Source: an uncultured Eubacteriales bacterium (GTDB lineage: Bacteria > Bacillota > Clostridia > Oscillospirales > Acutalibacteraceae). Taken from it: a stretch of DNA of 17,474 bases. Each line of letters opens with the position of its first letter. Position 1 is the first letter of the stretch. Shown here piece by piece: positions 13,481-17,474 of the stretch. A program made the translations under genes and the position numbers. The stretch lies in the NCBI GenBank assembly GCA_948527295.1, contig CAOSWK010000009.1:1-17474 (forward strand). The letters are read 5' to 3'. The notes beneath the pieces are model-generated. The model worked only from the letters and a program-made list of their open reading frames with translations, had not been told where the DNA came from and searched no databases.

Positions 13481-14100
13481 ATTCTTAAAACCTTCCCAAA
13501 TAAGACCGCGCCCGCCGCCGGCCTCGCCCCGCCGATCGCCCCCAGTCCAAAAACCGATTTGAAAAATCGCCCCCGGAAAAATTTGGGCAAGTGTTCTGAG
13601 AGGTTTCTGGTGTGCCAAAAACAAGAATTTTTATGGTTGCCAAATATCCTGAACGGACGTTGAGATGAAATATGCCCAAATTTGCCCCATAGGAGGCTCT
13701 ACAATCAATTTTGTGGGCCGAGATGTGTAGTTGTTCATCTGAGGTTGAGAAACGCGAAATTTGGGGCATTTTAGACGGTTTTGAAAATTGGCTGGGATGA
13801 CCTCTCAGGATTAAGAGAAAGAATTGAGGTGCTGTAAATTAGGTAAGTTAAGATGGCTCAGGGGTTTAGCCGATTTTGGCTTAAAAATGATGGTTTGAAG
13901 CCGATTTCTGGGAAGAAAATTGGGTCGATTCAAAGGGGTTTTGTGGAGCTGGGATGGCACTCATCCTACCAGTAAAACAACTACCAAAAACGAGATTTGA
14001 AAATTGGGAAAAATTTACATCTGCCTTGAAGAGCAAGGGAGGCACCCACCCCGGTTTTTTATTTATTTTCAGATGTTTAGCTCCATTTTTGGCTTATTTT
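13481..14100. other. Gene-free stretch: GC island in AT-rich DNA and AAATTTGGGCA sites
   Basis: No gene is supported. A short island (13505-13545) is almost all G and C in AT-rich surroundings. AAATTTGGGCA at 13579-13589 recurs inverted at 13673-13683, and as AAATTTGGGGCA at 13757-13768. A 6-bp hairpin CGATTT-GAA-AAATCG is at 13554-13568. GAAAATTGG occurs three times (about 13783, 13915, 13996) and GCCGATTT twice (about 13870 and 13900). Together these look like a control or replication region, but nothing is decisive. Confidence 0.45.
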
Positions 14101-14101
14101 G

Positions 14102-14262
14102 GTTTCACTTTTGCAATAAGTGAAACATCTATTTTTAGACTGAAAAACCGACTTAAAGTGTTAAAAAGTGTTTAATCTACATTGATTGCCGATAATTGCT
14201 TGTTTTTCAATCTTTTGGCTCAATTTTGAAATTTTGGTTTCACTATTTTTAGAAAGTGAAAC
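14102..14262. repeat. Two inverted-repeat sites of the GTTTCACTT/AAGTGAAAC family
   Basis: Site 1: GTTTCACTT (14102-14110), 7 bases, AAGTGAAAC (14118-14126). Site 2: GGTTTCACT (14236-14244), 10 bases, AGTGAAACC (14255-14263 edge). In both the half-sites face inward, opposite to the pair at 8161-8197. Site 2 includes the 17-base sequence TTTTTAGAAAGTGAAAC shared with 8154-8170. The 9-7-9 form of site 1 resembles a repressor operator or a recombinase core site. Confidence 0.6.
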
Positions 14263-14424
14263 CTTTTTATATATATGTGTAACTCCATTTTTTAACATTT
14301 GTTTAACACTCCAAAACACCCTAAACCTTTTTTAGACCTTCTCCAAACACAAAAATAACCATTTTCACAAAAAATTTTCAAGAAAAATGAAGATTTTTAG
14401 TTTGCTGTAAATCAATCACTTACA

Positions 14425-15118
14425 ACCTTGCAAACAGCCTTACACCTTAATAGATATAAAAGATGGACTATTTCAAAAAAAATTTTGCCAAAGGTGTTGT
14501 AACCGTCCAAAGACCACTGCAATATTGTGGTGTAAGATTTGAGAAACGGATTAGCTCCCGAACCTCTCAAAAACTTGCAAGAGAACTTTGACATATTGAT
14601 GCTTAGTAACCTTTGGCAATAGGTGCGAAACGTGAAACCGCTTAACTCCATGAGTGAGCAAAATTTAGCAAATTTTCGTCTATGCTATGCAATTCCATGA
14701 ACTGCAATATAGCAAAAAACGTGTGAAGTATCGAAGTAGCAAACCGTTTCAATGATTAAGTTACAAAAATATCCGTGTGTGAGTAAAAACCGCAATAGTG
14801 CGGGCGTATAAAGCGCGGAAGCCCCCTGCGCATGGGGGGAAGAGTGGCGTAATGTGACCATTCGGGGGAAACCTTTGTCCGACTTGTAATCGGATAGCAT
14901 AGAACGCAAAGAAGTCCGAAATGTGCAAAAAACGGTTGCGCACGAATGCGGTAAAGGCATACCATGCAAGCGCACTGACCGTACCCCTTAGTGGGCATGT
15001 TCGGATTGGCGTAGGAGCACAAGTTACGCCCGTTCTGGTAGATTTTACAATCCAATTAACACTTTATAGGGTAAGTCCGTAAAAGCGGCGCAGGGGATTG
15101 CAATGCGTCCCCGTACCC
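14425..15118 (+). ncRNA. Candidate large structured non-coding RNA
   Basis: About 690 bases without a credible gene but dense in base-paired elements. Clear ones: an 11-bp perfect long-range stem TTGCCAAAGGT (14485-14495) / ACCTTTGGCAA (14609-14619); inside it TTTGAGA (14538-14544) / TCTCAAA (14565-14571) with inner CGG/CCG; a hairpin AAAATTT-AGC-AAATTTT (14660-14676); GCTATGC...GCAATATAGC (14684-14713); CCGCA/TGCGG (14790-14803); CCCCC/GGGGG (14822-14838); TCCGA-CTTGTAA-TCGGA (14878-14894); GGATTG (15003-15008) / CAATCC (15048-15053) enclosing GCGTA/TACGC; and GGGTA (15069) / TACCC (15118) enclosing GGGGA/TCCCC. CTTACACC (14439) / GGTGTAAG (14529) would cross the first stem as a pseudoknot. 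Strand is uncertain; plus is chosen because the next gene reads that way. Size and setting recall large phage RNAs such as GOLLD or ROOL, but I see no sequence match to either. Confidence 0.45.
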
Positions 15119-15135
15119 ACTATGTCTAATAATTA

Positions 15136-15167
15136 AAGCAGTTGTAACCGCTCTCGTGTGGGGTTAC
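15136..15167 (+). promoter_or_regulatory. Leader hairpin with AAAGCAGT, before the gene at 15177
   Basis: AAAGCAGTTGT (15136-15146) resembles the leader element (AAAGCAGTGTT) and runs into a 6-bp hairpin GTAACC (15144-15149) / GGTTAC (15162-15167), nine bases before ATG 15177. The first half of the element (TGATG) is missing, so membership is tentative. Confidence 0.4.
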
Positions 15168-15176
15168 TAAATCATC

Positions 15177-15797
15177 ATGGCAACTTCTGCAACTACTCTC
15201 AACGCAAAGCAAATCAACGCCGGCACCCGTGAAATCCTCGGCAAGACCTCGCAACTCACGCAGGTACTGCGTCAATTCGAGACGCTGTACAGTGAAAAAC
15301 TCGCTTCGTGCGACGGACTCACTGTGGAGGCGTGGATGAGCGCAATGGGCGTGGAGCGTTTCACTGTGACCAAGCAAAACGGCAAAGTGCAGAAAAAGGG
15401 CTACACCCCCGGCACTATCCGCAAAGGGTGGAACACTGCAATGCAGACTGAGGGCGAAAAGGGGAAAATGTGTGTGTTCAAGAATATCCCTGCAAAGTAC
15501 AAAGATGAGGACGGCACGGTCTATCGTGTGTTCACACCCGAAGAGGCTGCAAAGATTGACGGCAAGTGCGTTTCACGCTTCATGCTGTCCGAAATCGCTG
15601 ACGACAAGTGGACTGTCGCAATCATTCTGCGCGGTCTGAAGCAAGGTCGTGATTACAAAAAGTACAACGACAAAAGCGTGGAGTCCGACATCGCGTGGAA
15701 AAAGATGGAAGACCTTTGCATCATTCGCATCGCTGAAAAAGACGGCAAAGAAGTCCGCGAAATCGTGAACATTGAAAAGTCTGAGGTGTATTTCTAA
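15177..15797 (+). CDS. Hypothetical protein, 206 aa
   Basis: 206 residues, unrecognised. The N-terminus MATSATTLNAKQINAGTREI is Ala/Thr-rich and helical, followed by LGKTSQLTQVLRQFETLYSE. The middle has YTPGTIRKGWN and MCVFKNIPAKYKDEDG, and the second half is a charged alpha/beta stretch (RFMLSEIADDKWTVAIILRGL, then WKKMEDLCIIRIAEKDGKEV) ending IVNIEKSEVYF. It is soluble and has no signal peptide. It heads a plus-strand group of small genes downstream of the structured RNA region. The frame is long and free of overlap, and the sequence looks protein-like, so I am confident it is coding but not of its role. Confidence 0.72.
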   Translation: MATSATTLNAKQINAGTREILGKTSQLTQVLRQFETLYSEKLASCDGLTVEAWMSAMGVERFTVTKQNGKVQKKGYTPGTIRKGWNTAMQTEGEKGKMCVFKNIPAKYKDEDGTVYRVFTPEEAAKIDGKCVSRFMLSEIADDKWTVAIILRGLKQGRDYKKYNDKSVESDIAWKKMEDLCIIRIAEKDGKEVREIVNIEKSEVYF

Positions 15798-15810
15798 GCC
15801 TCAACTATCG

Positions 15811-15855
15811 GGTGAACTTTAGCGACATTGGGGGTGCGAGTCCCCCACACTCACC
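15811..15855 (+). promoter_or_regulatory. T-arm-like hairpin in the leader of the gene at 15874
   Basis: Outer stem GGTGA (15811-15815) / TCACC (15851-15855) encloses GGGGG (15830-15834) - TGCGAGT - CCCCC (15842-15846). The inner 5-bp stem with a 7-base loop looks like a tRNA T-arm and is followed by ACACTCACCA, but no other tRNA arms are present and the loop is not canonical. A leader structure before the next ATG, or a relic of tRNA sequence, are both possible. Confidence 0.4.
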
Positions 15856-15873
15856 AAACAAAAACACTTAAAA

Positions 15874-16362
15874 ATGGGAACATCATTCAAAGGGGTTTCT
15901 ATGCCCAAATCTGAACTCAATGCCTATGGCGTTGGGCTTTTGCGTTTGAGTGAGGCACATATCAATGCCGAAAACTTTGAGCGTGAAGAAATCGAATATA
16001 TCGGGAAATGCAGCATCCGCCGGCGCAAGGTGGTGCTGGGTCGTATCGGGAATAATTGGGCTGTCGGCGGTCGTACTTCTGAGGTGCGCCGTAAAGTGAC
16101 CGCTCAATTCCAAGCAAACTTGCGGTTCCGTGCCCACTATGTGATTGAGGGGAAAAGAGTGACTGTGTTGCATACTTCCGTCAATATGACCGCTGAAAAA
16201 GCGATGAGTGCGTATGAGTGTCGTGATACTTCCAAGCCACTTTCTGAGATGAGTGCGAGGGAAATCTTCAATGCTGCCAAAGGTCGCAGACCGTCACGCA
16301 AAAACGCTCCCAAAATGGGTCTGTCAACACGTTTGGCAAACTCCGTCCGTATGGAAAAATAA
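15874..16362 (+). CDS. Hypothetical basic protein, 162 aa
   Basis: 162 residues, unrecognised and rich in Arg and Lys. It opens MGTSFKGVSMPKSELNAYGV (a second Met at residue 10 could also start it), followed by EHINAENFEREEIEYIG-like charged helix, CSIRRRKVVLGRIGNNWAVGGR and RRKVTAQFQANLRFRAHYVIEGKRVTVLHTSVNM strands, and an end AAKGRRPSRKNAPKMGLSTRL. Such a basic tail would suit nucleic-acid binding, which is only inference. It is preceded by the T-arm-like hairpin and followed 26 bases later by a tiny gene. No terminator separates it from its neighbours. Confidence 0.65.
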   Translation: MGTSFKGVSMPKSELNAYGVGLLRLSEAHINAENFEREEIEYIGKCSIRRRKVVLGRIGNNWAVGGRTSEVRRKVTAQFQANLRFRAHYVIEGKRVTVLHTSVNMTAEKAMSAYECRDTSKPLSEMSAREIFNAAKGRRPSRKNAPKMGLSTRLANSVRMEK

Positions 16363-16388
16363 TATCAACCCAATAAAAATTCAACAAA

Positions 16389-16505
16389 ATGATTAGAACA
16401 GTTTATTACATCTGCGGTCGCCCTCGTGTGGCTGTGAGAGTCGCTTCCTGCTCTGGTGGCAAGTACATCAATTACGCTAACCCTTCAAAATCCAACAGAA
16501 AATGA
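16389..16505 (+). CDS. Tiny protein, 38 aa, coupled to the next gene
   Basis: 38 residues (MIRTVYYICGRPRVAVRVAS... ending NYANPSKSNRK). Its stop overlaps the start of the next gene as ATGA (16502-16505), the usual sign of translational coupling. The sequence is strand-rich with two Cys and a basic end. Such short frames can arise by chance, but the 26-base gap after the previous gene and the exact overlap favour a real gene. No function is known to me. Confidence 0.5.
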   Translation: MIRTVYYICGRPRVAVRVASCSGGKYINYANPSKSNRK

Positions 16506-16921
16506 AATCACTTCTCAAAACCCTTGCAGTCGGCTGTGTGGCTGCTTTCCTCGGTGTCGGCTGTGCCGTTGCTGCCTCTTTCGTGAAGTATCAGGACGAA
16601 ATCACTGCATCTCTTGCGGAATATCCGTCTGAAAACCGCCCAGTGAGCGGAATGTTCTTTTCCACTGAATATGTGGTGGAAGAGTATGAGTATGACGATG
16701 CCTATTGTCTGCTCTATAACGATGCCGACGCAAATCTCTTCGAGTGTGAAATCCTCGTTGACCTTGAAACTTTCCAAATGGTTCACAACTATATCGAAGA
16801 GGGCAAGAAACTCGTCGGCGCCCTGGTGCTGAATGAGGATTACAGTTTTGACGGTCTGGAGGTGTACACCTTTATGCCCGACCCTGAGTTTGAGATGGCA
16901 GACGCAAGTGCAAATCTCTAA
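16502..16921 (+). CDS. Secreted acidic protein, 139 aa
   Basis: 139 residues with a typical signal peptide: positive start MKSLLK, hydrophobic core TLAVGCVAAFLGVGCAVA, and a likely cleavage after AVAA or nearby (residues about 22-25). The LGVGC stretch is not a good lipobox, so a lipoprotein is less likely. The mature part is strongly acidic (VVEEYEYDDAYCLLYNDADAN, FECEILVDLETF, LNEDYSFDGLEVY) with two Cys that could pair. It would act in the periplasm or outside the cell. I do not recognise the family. The start overlaps the tiny gene by four bases and the next gene, also with a signal peptide, follows 12 bases later. Confidence 0.68.
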   Translation: MKSLLKTLAVGCVAAFLGVGCAVAASFVKYQDEITASLAEYPSENRPVSGMFFSTEYVVEEYEYDDAYCLLYNDADANLFECEILVDLETFQMVHNYIEEGKKLVGALVLNEDYSFDGLEVYTFMPDPEFEMADASANL

Positions 16922-16933
16922 AAATTCCAAGCG

Positions 16934-17239
16934 ATGAAGAAACTCATTCTCACAATCATTCTCGCGGTGGCTGCTGTGTCCGCTTATGCTGCCGATGAAG
17001 TCAAAAACGACACAATCCCCGTGAATAACTCCCAAATCGTGAAGATAGTCGAGGACGAAAGTGTCAACTCCAAGGGGAACAAAACGACCAAGTTCTATTT
17101 CCTGTACAATGGTGAGTTGATACAGGCTTCCCGACACGTTGTGGAGTCATATAATCTCTGTAAAAAGCACGATGCAAAATGCCGCCTCGCTGTGGTGGTG
17201 AACAAGAAAACCAACCGCAAACGTATCATTCTAAACTAA
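16934..17239 (+). CDS. Secreted basic protein, 101 aa
   Basis: 101 residues. Signal peptide MKKLILTIILAVAAVSAYA with cleavage after AYA (residue 19). The mature part, about 80 residues, has QIVKIVEDESVNSKGNKTTK, FYFLYNGELIQASRHVVESY and NLCKKHDAKCRLAVVVNKKTNRKR, i.e. a small strand-rich domain with two Cys and a basic end. Together with the acidic secreted protein before it, this suggests a pair acting at the cell envelope, opposite in charge; that they interact is speculation. The next gene starts eight bases after its stop. Confidence 0.68.
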   Translation: MKKLILTIILAVAAVSAYAADEVKNDTIPVNNSQIVKIVEDESVNSKGNKTTKFYFLYNGELIQASRHVVESYNLCKKHDAKCRLAVVVNKKTNRKRIILN

Positions 17240-17247
17240 TATCAACT

Positions 17248-17415
17248 ATGGCAAACTATGATGCAATGACCACCTCCGAATTGGAGGAAAAGCGCGACAA
17301 TCTTGCGGAACGAATGATGCAGTCAAACGACACTGCTGAAATCGAACTGCTCAGTCAGGAAATTGAGGGTATCGAGGATATTCTCAATGAGCGCGATCCG
17401 CTGGTAGAGGATTAA
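17248..17415 (+). CDS. Small coiled-coil protein, 55 aa
   Basis: 55 residues from ATG 17248 (MANYDAMTTSELEEKRDNLA). The frame extends upstream to 17179 through the end of the previous gene, but the Met at 17248, eight bases after that gene's stop, is the sensible start. The sequence is one long acidic amphipathic helix with heptad-like leucines and glutamates (LEEKRDNLAERM, IELLSQEIEGIEDIL), so likely a coiled coil that pairs with itself or a partner. It is the last gene before a terminator. Confidence 0.62.
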   Translation: MANYDAMTTSELEEKRDNLAERMMQSNDTAEIELLSQEIEGIEDILNERDPLVED

Positions 17416-17435
17416 ACTGCCAAAATCAAAATCAA

Positions 17436-17469
17436 TAGCCGGTGCTTCATCTGAGGTGCCGGCTTTTTC
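17436..17469 (+). terminator. Rho-independent terminator
   Basis: AGCCGG (17437-17442) pairs with CCGGCT (17459-17464), extended by two G-T pairs and one C-G, and is followed by TTTTT (17464-17468). It ends the group of small genes from 15177 on. Confidence 0.8.
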
Positions 17470-17474
17470 TTTCA

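Noticed and set aside
13394..13769. Two overlapping minus-strand frames of 76 and 94 codons
   Set aside because: Composition is patchy (Gly/Arg run from the GC island), with no matching neighbours and a region full of repeats.
13954..14175. Plus-strand 73-codon frame
   Set aside because: It runs through the GTTTCACTT inverted-repeat site and the sequence does not look like a folded protein.
8091..14262. MuA transposase end sites, because GTTTCAC resembles the Mu site core
   Set aside because: The spacing and the CGAAA half of the Mu site are not matched, and the copies lie internal to the element.
14870..14945. A tRNA-Thr gene, from the perfect anticodon arm TCCGA-CTTGTAA-TCGGA
   Set aside because: No D-arm, T-arm or matching acceptor stem is found at the right distances on either side.
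14685..15055. Minus-strand frames of 96 and 99 codons rich in Cys and His
   Set aside because: They lie across the hairpin-dense region and have no consistent zinc-site spacing; stems explain the open frames better.
15781..15855. A tRNA gene ending in a T-arm and CCA-like sequence
   Set aside because: The matching acceptor strand needs a bulge, no D- or anticodon arm fits, and the loop TGCGAGT is not canonical.
1..17474. CRISPR array, insertion sequence or group II intron
   Set aside because: No regular repeat-spacer pattern, no transposase of the IS type, no reverse transcriptase and no domain V-like hairpin were seen.

Overview
The window looks like part of a Mu-like (transposable-type) tailed phage or prophage of a Bacteroidota host, most likely Bacteroidales. 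Three things point there. The morphogenesis genes follow the Mu head order. There is a DUF4494-type protein, a family I know mainly from Bacteroidetes. Two promoters match the Bacteroidetes form, TTTG at -33, 19-20 bases, then TAnnTTTG at -7, and most genes lack a clear Shine-Dalgarno. No terminase, MuA/MuB transposase or host gene is visible, so the element's limits are not in the window.

Region 1 (1-5822, minus strand) is a late head module. It reads portal (DUF935/gp29-like), MuF-like minor head protein, gpG-like morphogenesis protein, an unrecognised protein placed where a tail-terminator-type gene would fit, a ClpP-like prohead protease fused to a coiled-coil scaffold, and the start of the major capsid gene. 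The portal/MuF junction has a slippery heptamer, a 5-nt spacer and a 10-bp stem-loop, which could give a portal-MuF fusion by -1 frameshifting. A strong terminator lies inside the module, ahead of the protease gene.

Region 2 (6048-10557, plus strand) holds small phage genes: a DUF4494 protein, a dUTPase, a very short tyrosine recombinase with its own promoter, a Cys-rich zinc-ribbon-like protein and several unknowns. A two-way terminator ends it. Region 3 (10574-11437, minus) is a lone unknown gene with its own divergent promoter. Region 4 (11513-12935, plus) is a small operon led by a winged-helix regulator with a heavily structured leader.

Region 5 (12936-15176) is about 2.2 kb without convincing genes. 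It holds a polypurine tract, a GC island, imperfect repeats, paired GTTTCACTT/AAGTGAAAC sites, and about 690 bases dense in hairpins that look like a large non-coding RNA. Region 6 (15177-17469, plus) is a run of small unknown genes, two with signal peptides, closed by a terminator.

Two short sequence families tie the window together. A leader element, TGATGAAAGCAGTnTT, lies 32-35 bases ahead of four start codons, with a weaker relative ahead of the gene at 15177. In three of these five leaders a hairpin of unrelated sequence sits between the element and the ATG. A second motif, AAAGTGAAAC or its complement, occurs eight times, one copy lying between the -33 and -7 boxes of the recombinase promoter. 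These, the frameshift signal and the structured RNA region are the strongest leads.
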